64,000 nt of DNA. It comes from Chersky-806 sp038252255 (GTDB lineage Bacteria > Actinomycetota > Acidimicrobiia > IMCC26256 > JAENVU01). This document shows, piece by piece, positions 41,166 to 49,707 of the stretch (its first letter is position 1; every line of letters starts with the position of its first letter). The translations under genes were made by a program, and so were the position numbers. The notes under the pieces were generated by a model. The model saw only the letters and a program-made list of their open reading frames with translations, did no database searches and was not told the origin of the DNA. The stretch is taken from positions 62,001 through 126,000 of the forward strand of contig JBBSAM010000006.1 in the NCBI GenBank assembly GCA_038252255.1, in the 5' to 3' direction.

Positions 41166-43951
41166 CGCAGACCTCCGGCCCGGTCGGCATCGAGCTCGAC
41201 GAGAGCGGCGAGCGCCGCGTCGTCCAGCTCGCTGATGAGCTGCTCCGGCGACGACGCGACGACCGCGTCCGCGAGGCTGCGCTTCGCGTCGAGGAGATCG
41301 GCGATGCGCTCCTCGAGCGTGCCCGGGCAGACCAGCGTGTGGACGACGACACCGCGCGTCTGGCCGATGCGCCACACCCGGTCCGATGCCTGGTCCTCCA
41401 CCGCCGGGTTCCACCACCGGTCGAAGTGGATGACGTGGTTGGCGCGCACGAGGTTCAGCCCGGTGCCACCGGCCTTCAGCGACACACACAGGATCGGGGG
41501 GCCACCGTCGATGCTGAAACGCTCGACCGCCTTGTCGCGTGCCCCGCGGGCCATCTTGCCGTCGAGGTTCTCGACGCCCACGTCGAGCTCGGTGCGCAGG
41601 TGGGTCGCGACCCGGCGCAGGAACGTCGCGTACTGGCTGAACACGACGACGGCCTCACCCTCCTCGATGATCTCCTCGGTCAGCTCGACGAGCCGGTCGA
41701 GCTTGCCGGATCGGCCGGCGAGGGGAGCGTCCGGGTCTTCGTCGGCGATCGTCGCCGGGTGGTTGCAGATCTGCTTGAGCTTCGTGATGCCCGCGAGCAC
41801 GCGACCGCGACGGGCCATCCCGGCAACGTCGGCGACGTCGCTGGTCATGTCCTTCACGACCGCCTGGTACAGCGCCGCCTGCTCCCGGGTCAGCGTGCAG
41901 TCGTCACGGACGATGATGCGCTCCGGCAGCTCGTCGGCTATGCCCGGATCGGTCTTGTGGCGCCGGAGGATGAACGGTGCGATGCGCTTGCGCAGCGCGG
42001 CGAGCGCATCGACTCCCGCGGCGGTACCCACGTAGTCCGCGTAGCGATCCTTGAACGAAGCCTGCGTTCCGAGCAGGCCCGGGTTCGCGAACGACATCAG
42101 GCTCCACAGCTCGCCGAGGTGGTTCTCGACCGGGGTGCCGGTGACGATGAGGCGCCGCGAGCCCTTGAGCTTGCGGGCCGCCTTGGTCGTCGCGGTGGTG
42201 GGGTTCTTGATCGCCTGGGCCTCGTCGAGCACGACCCGGTGCCAGTCGATCGCGCGCAGCTCGTCGTCGCGCCGCATGACGCCATAGCTCGTGACCACGA
42301 CGTCCGCTTGGCCGATGTACTCCTGCGGGTCTTCCCGGGCCGAGCCGTGGTGGAGCGCGACTCGCAGCTTCGGCGCGAAGTGCTCCGCTTCGCGAAGCCA
42401 GTTCGTGACCACCGACGTGGGCGCGACGACGAGCGTGGGTGTCGTGGGCCGGTCCTTCTTCTTCTTGGACTCGAGGTCGTGGGCGATGATCGCCAGAGCC
42501 TGCGCGGTCTTGCCGAGTCCCATGTCGTCGGCGAGGATCCCGCCGAGACCGTTCGCCTCGAGCCACGCGAGCCAGGTGAGCCCGTCCTCCTGGTAGTGGC
42601 GGAGCGTCGCGGTGATGGTCTTCGGGGTCTTGACCTTCTCGGCCGGCGCCGGCCGGAACTCGCCCGCCAGCGCCCGGGCGACCCAGCCCGACACGGCTTC
42701 GCCGTCGACCTCGTCGGCGGTGGCCGCGAGGTCCAGCACCTCGGCGGTGGACTGGTTGCCCTCGGCCACGCGCTTGGCGAACTCGAGGGTCGCGGCCCGG
42801 GTCTCCTCGTCGATGCGGATCCACCGGCCGCGCACGGCGACGAGCTCGCCGCGCGCCCGGGCCAGGTCGTCGAGCTCGGCCGCGGTGAGCGGGTCGCCGT
42901 CGACGAGCACCTCACCGGTGAGCGCGAGCGTCTGCGCGTCGAGCCCGCCCGATACACCGGTGACGGTGACCCGGCGCACGAGCGTCGAGTCCGGCATGAG
43001 CGCAGAAGGAAGGTGCACCGCGATGCCGGCTTCGTCGAGCGCGCCGATCCCCTCGGCGAGCAGGTCGGCGACCGCGAGCGGCGAGATGACCAGCTGGTCG
43101 GCCGGGTTCTCGGGCAGCTCGGACCACGCGCGGCGCGCGATGTCCCACTCACAGGCGAGCAGCGTCACCGCGTCGTGCGGTGAGGTGCCCAGGAGGTCCG
43201 CGGTGTCGGGGCCGAGCGGGGGAAGCACGACCGTCGGGTCGGTGAGCGACTGGAAGCGGGGGAGGAGGAGGAAGTGGCCGTCGAGATCGTCGGGTGCGCT
43301 CAGGTGGAAGCGGAGCCGGGCGCCGGCGCTGGACCGGGCGGTGACCTGGTCGGCCCAGCGGTGCACCCGGGCCTCGTTGGCCGAGGTGGTGATCCGCGGC
43401 GGGCCGAGGCGCGCCAGCGCGAGCTCGGCGACGGTGGTGGCGAACCAGCCGTGCAGGACCTCGTCCGGGTCGCCGTCCGCGACGGCTTCGGACGCCGCGA
43501 ACCAGACCTTGCCGATCGCGCCGGCGCTGTCCAGGCCCGGCGCCGGCCGCCAGGACCAGGTGCGCTCGGCGGTGTCCGAAGCGAGGTCGGGGACCAGCTC
43601 GCCCTTGGTCGTGAGCTCGACGGCATCGACGACGAGCGCGGCGACGCCGGTGACGGTCACGTCGACCGAGGGTCGGGTCCTGGTCAACCAGTCGACGAAC
43701 TTGAGCGCGCCGACCACCGGAGCACCGAACCACTCACCGGCACTGCCGTCGTCGAGCAGGACGGTGACGGTCCGGAGGGCGGAGAGATCGACGCCGGCAT
43801 CGCCCGCGGCGCTCGCCAACCGCTCCTGGCTCGGCGCGCACAGGAGCAGGCGACCGTCGATGATGCGGACGGTGAGTGGCGCAGCCAGCGCCGCCGCGAT
43901 CCGGGCGGACGCTGTGCTGGTGGATGCCGGTTGGGTGGTGCTGACGGCCAT
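41162..43951 (-). CDS. SNF2-family DEAD/DEAH ATPase
   Basis: A 929-aa Swi2/Snf2 ATPase. The N-terminal 400 residues match the SNF2-associated bacterial domain; the motor begins LRHYQEDGLTWLAWLEANGL, Walker A is ADDMGLGKTAQAL, Walker B VVLDEAQAIKN, motif III IVTGTPVENHLGELWSLM, and the helicase C part contains SLKAGGTGLNLVRANHVIHF and DRVWRIGQTRGV. Homologues remodel nucleoprotein complexes, possibly RNA polymerase as in RapA. Paired with the SWIM gene by a 4-nt overlap. Confidence 0.92.
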   Translation of the reverse strand: MAVSTTQPASTSTASARIAAALAAPLTVRIIDGRLLLCAPSQERLASAAGDAGVDLSALRTVTVLLDDGSAGEWFGAPVVGALKFVDWLTRTRPSVDVTVTGVAALVVDAVELTTKGELVPDLASDTAERTWSWRPAPGLDSAGAIGKVWFAASEAVADGDPDEVLHGWFATTVAELALARLGPPRITTSANEARVHRWADQVTARSSAGARLRFHLSAPDDLDGHFLLLPRFQSLTDPTVVLPPLGPDTADLLGTSPHDAVTLLACEWDIARRAWSELPENPADQLVISPLAVADLLAEGIGALDEAGIAVHLPSALMPDSTLVRRVTVTGVSGGLDAQTLALTGEVLVDGDPLTAAELDDLARARGELVAVRGRWIRIDEETRAATLEFAKRVAEGNQSTAEVLDLAATADEVDGEAVSGWVARALAGEFRPAPAEKVKTPKTITATLRHYQEDGLTWLAWLEANGLGGILADDMGLGKTAQALAIIAHDLESKKKKDRPTTPTLVVAPTSVVTNWLREAEHFAPKLRVALHHGSAREDPQEYIGQADVVVTSYGVMRRDDELRAIDWHRVVLDEAQAIKNPTTATTKAARKLKGSRRLIVTGTPVENHLGELWSLMSFANPGLLGTQASFKDRYADYVGTAAGVDALAALRKRIAPFILRRHKTDPGIADELPERIIVRDDCTLTREQAALYQAVVKDMTSDVADVAGMARRGRVLAGITKLKQICNHPATIADEDPDAPLAGRSGKLDRLVELTEEIIEEGEAVVVFSQYATFLRRVATHLRTELDVGVENLDGKMARGARDKAVERFSIDGGPPILCVSLKAGGTGLNLVRANHVIHFDRWWNPAVEDQASDRVWRIGQTRGVVVHTLVCPGTLEERIADLLDAKRSLADAVVASSPEQLISELDDAALAALVELDADRAGGLR

Positions 43952-44202
43952 GTGCCCCGTCTCGTTGGTCCAATGCCGTGGGACCTGCGTCCCCGAGGGT
44001 CTGCGCGACGATCGCCGCTACTGCGCACCGCCTCGAAGCTCCACCTTCGGGGTGCTGGCCCGACCAAGGCCACGTGATCGGTTTCACCATACCACCCGGC
44101 GAACGCTGGCTCGTCGTCCCCCATGGCCTGCGTGTGACAGCCGTAACGGCCTACCGTCTGCCGTTCTTCCCTCGACGGGCGGCCCGGAAGGGACCCGGAA
44201 CC

Positions 44203-45135
44203 ATGCGCAAGGTCCAGGTGCAACGCAGCCGCCGCCTGCTGGCCGTGATCCTGGTGGCGTTCGTCCTCGGGCTGGCGGCGTGCTCGTCGGGCGGCAACGG
44301 CAAGAGCTCGACCGCGACGGCGGACGGCTCGAAGGAGTCGATCATCGTCGCCTCCAAGGACCTCCCCGGGGCGCAGATCCTCAGCCAGGCCTACGGGCAG
44401 ACGCTCGAGGCCGAGGGCTACGACGTCCATTACAGGGACAACACCGGCCCGACCGAGACGGTGTACCCGCGGCTCGAGAAGGGTCGGATCGATCTCTACG
44501 GCGAGTTCCAGGGCACGTTCCTCGAGTACCTGGGCGGCCAGGCAACCGGGAACGTGGCCCAGACGTTCGCCTCGGTGAACCACGCGCTCGCGGGGAAGAA
44601 CGTCGTCGCGGTCGGGCCGGCGAGCGCGCAGGACGCGAACGGCTTCTACGTCACGAAGGCGACGGCCGACCGGTACCACCTGGTCAACGTGTCCGACCTC
44701 ACCGCGATCGCACCTCAGCTCGTGTTCGGCGGCCCGCCCGACTGCCTCGACCGCCCGCTGTGCCTCGGCACCACGAGCCAGCAGCTCTACGGCCTCAACT
44801 TCAAGGAGGTGAAGAAGCTCGACGCCGGCGGAGCGCTCACGAACCGGGCGCTCGACGACGGCACGATCGACGTCGGTCTCCTCTTCACCCTGAGCAGCGT
44901 CGTCAAGCCGAGCTACGTGCTGCTGAAGGACGACAAGGGCCTGCAGCCGGCGGACAACCCGATCGCGCTCGTGGCCAAGAGCAAGGCCAAGCCGCCGGTG
45001 GTGAAGATCCTCGGGACGGTCAACGCCAAGATCGATCCGGCCGCGTACCGGCAGCTGGCGCTCAAGGTTCTCAACGACAAGCAGGATCCGGCGACGGTGG
45101 TCGCGGACTGGTTGCACCGCGTCGGGCTGACCTGA
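44203..45135 (+). CDS. glycine betaine/choline-type ABC substrate-binding lipoprotein
   Basis: A 310-aa lipoprotein with lipobox LGLAAC (Cys27) and an OpuAC fold: IIVASKDLPGAQILSQAYGQ, NTGPTETVYPRLEKGRIDLY, GEFQGTFLEYL, and LPxLFxL-like ligand region. It resembles OsmF/ProX proteins that bind quaternary ammonium osmolytes. No permease or ATPase gene is adjacent, so it must serve a transporter encoded elsewhere or act alone. Divergent from the SNF2 gene across 251 bp in which I see no other gene. Confidence 0.85.
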   Translation: MRKVQVQRSRRLLAVILVAFVLGLAACSSGGNGKSSTATADGSKESIIVASKDLPGAQILSQAYGQTLEAEGYDVHYRDNTGPTETVYPRLEKGRIDLYGEFQGTFLEYLGGQATGNVAQTFASVNHALAGKNVVAVGPASAQDANGFYVTKATADRYHLVNVSDLTAIAPQLVFGGPPDCLDRPLCLGTTSQQLYGLNFKEVKKLDAGGALTNRALDDGTIDVGLLFTLSSVVKPSYVLLKDDKGLQPADNPIALVAKSKAKPPVVKILGTVNAKIDPAAYRQLALKVLNDKQDPATVVADWLHRVGLT

Positions 45136-45155
45136 CCGCGACTCGAGCCGTCGGC

Positions 45156-46358
45156 TCAGTCCGGCTTCTCGCTGTACGCGAACGGCGGCCAATCCCGGCC
45201 GTAGCCGCGCCAAGCGGCCCGGTTGCCGCCGGCGATCCGTACGACGCCGATGAGCCCGGCGGCATCGTTGTGCCAGACGACAGCCGTCGCGCGGCCGAGG
45301 TCGAGGCATGCGACCTCGCCGATGCTCGGCCGCGGGTCGGTGGTGCCGGCGGGCGGGGTCGGTGGCGGCAGGGGGCCGCGGACGCCGGTGTGCTTCGCGC
45401 AGTCGGGGAGCTGCTTCGTCCGTTCGAGCGAGGTGCCCGCACGCTCGAGCAGCCGCTCGAACTGGCGTGACCCGCTCGGCGCGTCGGGCATCTGGACGAA
45501 GAGCGTGGACCCGCACTTCGTCACGAACGACGGGTCCTGGATCGCGCCCAGTCGCTTCGGCTCGAGGAGCGCGCAGCGACTCGCCGCTGATTGTGCGCGC
45601 AGCAGACCGTCCCAACCGGCCGCCGTCGCGTCGGTGACCTGGCTGCGGTCGACGAATCCGCGCGCGGACAGGCGGTTCACCGTGATGGTCGCGTTCGGCA
45701 GGGTGAAGGTCTCGACGAACACGCCGATGCTGCCGGAGCGATCGAAGACCGAGTCGCCCACCGACGCGATCGGCTGGTTGTCCACGAAGAGGCTCAGGGT
45801 CGGGCCGCGGCACTCGCCGCGGACGGTGAACGTGCCGGGCGAGTCGATCAGCCGGCGGTCGCGCACCCACTTCCCACCGCCGGTGAGCACGGTGCTCTGA
45901 CCGTTCTGCACCCGGGCGATCGCGAACGTCCCGTCGTTGCCGACGCCGAGCCGGTAGAAGTTGTTGTTGTCCTGCCGGCGGCACACCACGCCGTAGCCGG
46001 TGTCCTCGGGGCTGTCATTCGTCGTGAAGTTGGCTTCGACGATCTGGTCGGGGGGCAGGGTCTCGTCGAGGGCCGCGGTGACGACGCTCTCCGGCTCGAC
46101 CGCGCCGATCCGGTAGCCCGCGCCGGTCGGCTCGCCGTGGCCGTCGCCGTCGTTGAAGGCCGGGATGTCGCTCGCGCTGCCTGCGAGCACCGCGTCCACC
46201 GCGAGCGCCAGATGCGAGGCGCCCGGCGCGGGCAGTGCCTTGGCGTTCACCGAGTCCGAGGAGCTGCAGGCCGTGGCCACCACGGCCACCGTCGTCAGCG
46301 CCATGAGCGATCGAGGAAGCCGCTCGCGCCAGAGCCTCGATCGGCGAATCGCCCGCAT
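45156..46358 (-). CDS. lipoprotein with LamG-like beta-sandwich domain
   Basis: A 400-aa exported protein with lipobox VVATAC (Cys31). The middle region (TGYGVVCRRQDNNNFYRLGV, FTVRGECRGPTLSLFVDNQP, GSIGVFVETF) has the pattern of the concanavalin/LamG-like domains seen outside actinobacterial Ser/Thr kinases. The C-terminal part (CLDLGRATAVVWHNDAAGLI) is unassigned. The start at 46358 (MRAIRRSRLW) gives the signal peptide. Probable cell-surface ligand-binding protein; function unknown. Confidence 0.7.
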   Translation of the reverse strand: MRAIRRSRLWRERLPRSLMALTTVAVVATACSSSDSVNAKALPAPGASHLALAVDAVLAGSASDIPAFNDGDGHGEPTGAGYRIGAVEPESVVTAALDETLPPDQIVEANFTTNDSPEDTGYGVVCRRQDNNNFYRLGVGNDGTFAIARVQNGQSTVLTGGGKWVRDRRLIDSPGTFTVRGECRGPTLSLFVDNQPIASVGDSVFDRSGSIGVFVETFTLPNATITVNRLSARGFVDRSQVTDATAAGWDGLLRAQSAASRCALLEPKRLGAIQDPSFVTKCGSTLFVQMPDAPSGSRQFERLLERAGTSLERTKQLPDCAKHTGVRGPLPPPTPPAGTTDPRPSIGEVACLDLGRATAVVWHNDAAGLIGVVRIAGGNRAAWRGYGRDWPPFAYSEKPD

Positions 46359-46446
46359 CGAGATCGTCTGCACCTGTGCCGCCCTCCCGGATCCGAGAGC
46401 ATCGCATGCGGCTCCGAGCCGATCGCGCCTTTCCGAGATCGACCGA

Positions 46447-46452
46447 TAGCCT
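46447..46452 (+). promoter_or_regulatory. -10 box before the decayed secreted-protein gene
   Basis: TAGCCT is 7 nt before GTG 46460, the same box and spacing as at 16754 and 24595. It indicates a leaderless transcript even though the gene seems broken. Confidence 0.45.
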
Positions 46453-46459
46453 CGGATCG

Positions 46460-46869
46460 GTGAGCCGCCGACCTGTCCTGCTGCTCGTCGGCGCGCTGCT
46501 GGTGTTCCTCGCCGGCGCCCCGGCCGCGGGCTACGGGCTCGAGGCGGCATCCCGACCGGGCGGAGGCGGGCCGCCCACCCGTGCCGTCGGATCGCCCGAC
46601 CACCACGCCACTCTGCATCTCGTCGTCCTGCCGCCGATGCCGCGGAGCGCCGTCGCGGCGCCCTGCTCGGCGCGCCGGGTCTCGCGTGGTGGTGCGGGTG
46701 ATCGGGCTCTCTGCCCTACGCATCGGCTCCTCACCGGTCCGGGTGCCGCCGCTCGAGTCGACATCGCTCGCCGTGCCCGTGGGCTCCGGAGCTCGAACAC
46801 CCCGTGCTGCGAGCGCGGGCCGCCCGCCGCGACCTGATGGCCGTGCGGCACCGGTTCGCCGCCACCTGA
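46460..46869 (+). pseudogene. small secreted protein gene with two apparent frameshifts
   Basis: GTG 46460 opens a clear signal peptide (RRPVLLLVGALLVFLAGAPA). Third-position G/C content then moves to the +1 frame at about 46660-46790 (VVVRVIGLSALRIGSSPVRV) and to the next +1 frame at about 46785-46869 (APELEHPVLRARAARRDLMA, VRHRFAAT, stop). Joining the pieces needs two single-base deletions. No family is recognised. An intact but oddly composed 125-aa ORF ending at 46837 is the alternative. Confidence 0.45.
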
Positions 46870-46973
46870 CCCGACCGCTCGCGCGGTCTCTCCGGTCCGG
46901 TCGGCGTCGCGGGCGGCGGCCGCAGTGCCCGGCGAACGCCCGTGGCATCCGTGCGCGCAGAACAGGGAGCACC

Positions 46974-47657
46974 GTGAGCCTCGAACAGCTGATCTCGACC
47001 CGTCCCGATCTCCACCTCCTCGAAATGACCCGCCTCCTTCGTCTGGCGAGTGGGCATGTCGCGCTCCTGCGCTGGCCCGCCCAGGGTGAGCTGCGCGATC
47101 GCCTCGCCGCCGTCGCCATCCCCCGGTTGCTCCTGGTCTCGCGTGCATCCCGCGCGCCGGTATGTGTGGACGAGCTCGAGGACTGGGTGCGCGAGCCGCT
47201 GGATGCTTCCGAGCTCGATATTCGGACCGCGACGCTGCGCCGCAGGGCGGACCGGCGGGCCCGGCGACCGGTGGTCGACGACTCCGGCATGGTTCGGGTG
47301 GGCGACCGGTGGGTCGCGCTTCCCCCGGTCCAGCTCGCACTGGCCCGGCTGCTCGTCGAGCGGCTCGGCGAGGTGGTGTCGGTGGAGCAGATCCGCACCG
47401 CGTGCCGGGACGCCGGTGGGAGCGGGCACGCCAAGGCCATCAAAGCCGCGATCGGCCGGGTCAGGCGGCGGCTGGTCGAGCTGGATCTGGAGCTGGTCAA
47501 CGTCCGCGACCGGGGCTACCTGCTCGATGCGTCGGCGCCGGACCCGGCGGGAGGGTGGCGCGCCGGCGGCCCGGATCGGAGCAAAGCCGTCAGGAAGAGC
47601 GGCTCCGAGGTCACGGCCCCGTCGGAAGAGCGCGCCGCCGGGGACACCTTGCCGTAA
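46974..47657 (+). CDS. OmpR-type orphan response regulator, GlnR-like
   Basis: A 227-aa regulator. The C-terminal OmpR/PhoB winged helix is complete (VQLALARLLVERLGEVVSVE, AIKAAIGRVRRRLVELDLEL, VRDRGYLLD). The N-terminal 100 residues keep the tail of a receiver fold (IPRLLLVSRASRAPVCVDEL, EDWVREPLDASELD) but no phosphoacceptor Asp is evident, as in actinobacterial GlnR. Position directly upstream of amtB-glnK supports a nitrogen regulator. GTG 46974 follows GGGAGC; the open frame further upstream is not conserved. About 100 bp before the start contains no other gene. Confidence 0.75.
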   Translation: MSLEQLISTRPDLHLLEMTRLLRLASGHVALLRWPAQGELRDRLAAVAIPRLLLVSRASRAPVCVDELEDWVREPLDASELDIRTATLRRRADRRARRPVVDDSGMVRVGDRWVALPPVQLALARLLVERLGEVVSVEQIRTACRDAGGSGHAKAIKAAIGRVRRRLVELDLELVNVRDRGYLLDASAPDPAGGWRAGGPDRSKAVRKSGSEVTAPSEERAAGDTLP

Positions 47658-47688
47658 CAATTCCACCGGAGTCTTTCGGTTGCCTCAC

Positions 47689-47702
47689 ACCTCCGGGGAG
47701 GT
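47689..47702 (+). promoter_or_regulatory. dyad that covers the amtB ribosome-binding site
   Basis: ACCTCC-GG-GGAGGT is a perfect dyad whose right arm is the amtB Shine-Dalgarno, ending 4 nt before TTG 47707. A weaker CCGGAG/CTCCGG pairing (47667, 47691) overlaps it. Folding would hide the start, or the dyad may be an operator. GTAAC at 47654 partly resembles one GlnR half-site. Confidence 0.4.
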
Positions 47703-47706
47703 TTCG

Positions 47707-48942
47707 TTGAACACGGGCGATACATCGTGGGTGCTCATCTCGACGGCGCTGGTGCTGTTCATGACACCGGGGCTGGCGCTGTTCTACGGCGGCATGGTGC
47801 GGGGGAAGAACGTCCTCGGCATGCTGATGCAGAACATCTTCGCGATGGGCGTCCTCGCCATCTTGTGGGTCGCGGTCGTGTTCACGCTCGCCTTCGGCGC
47901 CGCGGGCAACGGGGGCGTGATTGGCAACCTGGACTACGCGTTCCTGAGCAACGTCGGGCAGGGGCACGGCGGCGGTGAGTTCTTCGCCGCGCTCACGATC
48001 CCGTTCGTCTTGTTCTGCGCGTTCCAGATGACGTTCGCGATCATCACGCCGGCGCTAATCACCGGCGCGAGCGCCGACCGGTTGAAGTTCGGCTCGTACG
48101 CGGTGTTCATCTCCATCTGGCTCGTCCTCGTGTACGGGCCCGTGGCCCACTGGGTGTTCGGCGGCGGCTGGCTGGCCAAGATGGGCGCGCTCGACTTCGC
48201 CGGCGGCGCGGTCGTGCACATCAACGCGGGTGCCGCGGCGTTGGCACTGGTCCTCTTGATCGGAAGGCGCAAGGGGTATCCGGGACATGCGATGTCGCCC
48301 CACAACCTCCCGATGACGATGATCGGGACGGGCATCCTCTGGTTCGGGTGGGCCGGGTTCAATGCGGGCTCCGCGCTCGCCGCGAACGGTGTGGCCGCGG
48401 TCGCGCTCATCAACACGTTCCTCGCCGCGTCCGCGGCCATGCTCGGCTGGCTCTTCGTCGAGCGGGTGAAGGAGGGGAAGGCCACGACGCTCGGGGCGAT
48501 GTCGGGCGCGGTGGCCGGGCTGGTCGCGATCACCCCCTGCGCCGGCTACGTGGGCGGGATGGCACCGGTGTACATCGGCTTCGCCGCCGGGCTCGTCTGC
48601 TGCTTCGCCCTCGGGATCAAGCAGCGGTTCAAGTTCGACGACAGCCTCGACGTCATCGCGGTGCACCTCGTGGGTGGGATCGTCGGATCGATCCTGCTCG
48701 GGTTCTTCGCCGACGCCGCGGTCAACCGCGCGGTGACCCACGACGGCGTGTTCCTCGGTGGAGGAGTGGAGCTGCTGAAGGACCAGATCGTCGCGTCGAC
48801 GGTGACATTCGCATTCTCCTTCGTCGCCACGTTGCTCATCGCGAAGGCCATCGACATGACGATGGGGCTGCGCGTCGACGAGGCGTCCGAAGACGAAGGC
48901 CTCGACATCAGCCAGCACGCCGAGACCGCTTACTCGAGCTGA
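47707..48942 (+). CDS. amtB: ammonium transporter
   Basis: Amt/Mep/Rh channel of 411 aa with about eleven membrane helices. Signature blocks: ALVLFMTPGLALFYGGMVRG at helix 1, FQMTFAIITPALITGASADR, DFAGGAVVHINAGAAAL, LWFGWAGFNAGSAL and the late HLVGGIVGSILLGFFAD with the second pore His. The TTG at 47707 is the start: GGGGAGG lies 6 nt upstream and the N-terminus (NTGDTSWVLISTALV) agrees with the family. It is followed 14 nt later by glnK, as usual, so uptake can be gated by the PII protein. Confidence 0.95.
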   Translation: MNTGDTSWVLISTALVLFMTPGLALFYGGMVRGKNVLGMLMQNIFAMGVLAILWVAVVFTLAFGAAGNGGVIGNLDYAFLSNVGQGHGGGEFFAALTIPFVLFCAFQMTFAIITPALITGASADRLKFGSYAVFISIWLVLVYGPVAHWVFGGGWLAKMGALDFAGGAVVHINAGAAALALVLLIGRRKGYPGHAMSPHNLPMTMIGTGILWFGWAGFNAGSALAANGVAAVALINTFLAASAAMLGWLFVERVKEGKATTLGAMSGAVAGLVAITPCAGYVGGMAPVYIGFAAGLVCCFALGIKQRFKFDDSLDVIAVHLVGGIVGSILLGFFADAAVNRAVTHDGVFLGGGVELLKDQIVASTVTFAFSFVATLLIAKAIDMTMGLRVDEASEDEGLDISQHAETAYSS

Positions 48943-48956
48943 GGAGACCTCACCCA

Positions 48957-49295
48957 ATGAAGCTGATCACCGCCATCGTCAAGCCGTTCAAGGTGGACGA
49001 CGTGAAGGACGCGCTGAAAGATGCCGGCGTCAACGGCATGACCATCACGGAGGTGAAGGGGTTCGGGCGCCAGTCCGGTCATACCGAGGTCTACCGGGGC
49101 GCGGAGTACACCGTGGACTTCCTGCCCAAGGTGAAGTTCGAGGTGCTGTGCCGGTCCGAGGAGGCCGAGCGTCTCGCCGGCGTGATCGCGGACGCGAGCC
49201 GTACCGGCAAGATCGGTGACGGGAAGATCTGGACGATCGACCTGTCGGGCGTCATGCGGGTCCGCACCGGCGAACGCGACGACGACGCGATCTGA
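48957..49295 (+). CDS. glnK: nitrogen regulatory PII protein GlnK
   Basis: A 112-aa PII protein that senses ATP/ADP and 2-oxoglutarate and blocks AmtB. Family blocks: MKLITAIVKPFKVDDVKDAL, VKGFGRQSGHTEVYRGAEY with the T-loop Tyr51 that is modified in other bacteria, and the C-terminal GKIGDGKIWTI. ATG 48957 follows GAGGAGA. Co-transcribed with amtB. It ends 1 nt before the convergent SnoaL-like gene. Confidence 0.95.
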   Translation: MKLITAIVKPFKVDDVKDALKDAGVNGMTITEVKGFGRQSGHTEVYRGAEYTVDFLPKVKFEVLCRSEEAERLAGVIADASRTGKIGDGKIWTIDLSGVMRVRTGERDDDAI

Positions 49296-49296
49296 G

Positions 49297-49707
49297 CTAC
49301 GAGCCGGCCGCCCGGGCCGCGGCGCGGAGCTGGGCCTCGGGCTCCTTGCGGTCCAGGTAGTCGCGCCACATGGTGACGAGCCCTGTGCCGTCGACCTCGA
49401 CGATCGTCGCGCCGTGCATCTCGATCGGAGTGCCGGCCAGCGGGTCGGCGTCACCGCGGCCGGCGTACGTCGCGTGGCCGATCCACTCGAACACCGCCCA
49501 TCCGTCTCCGCCCCGGATCGTCGTGATCTCCTGGCGCCAGTCCGGAAAGATCGCCGCGGTACCCCGCTGGACCGAGCGCAGGTCCGTCGTGCTCGGGGTG
49601 TGCGGGTCGCCGAACACGGCCTCGTCGGCGAAGAGGTCGCGCCACCGGCCCGCAGTGGTGAAGTCGAGGGCCTCCTCGGCTCGGCGCGCCCAGGCGTCCC
49701 AGTCCAT
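49297..49707 (-). CDS. SnoaL-like (NTF2-fold) protein
   Basis: A 136-aa NTF2-fold protein (WRDLFADEAVFGDPHTPSTT, IFPDWRQEITTIRGGDGWAV, TMWRDYLDRKEPEAQL). Such proteins include polyketide cyclases, ketosteroid isomerase-like enzymes and limonene epoxide hydrolases. The start at 49707 overlaps the binding-protein stop as TGATG, making it the last gene of the CoA-transferase operon, where a small lyase or isomerase role is plausible. Confidence 0.75.
   Translation of the reverse strand: MDWDAWARRAEEALDFTTAGRWRDLFADEAVFGDPHTPSTTDLRSVQRGTAAIFPDWRQEITTIRGGDGWAVFEWIGHATYAGRGDADPLAGTPIEMHGATIVEVDGTGLVTMWRDYLDRKEPEAQLRAAARAAGS

Noticed and set aside
41339..43183. 614-codon open frame on the + strand opposite the SNF2 gene
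   Set aside because: Complementary shadow of an intact SNF2 ATPase; no motif or start signal.
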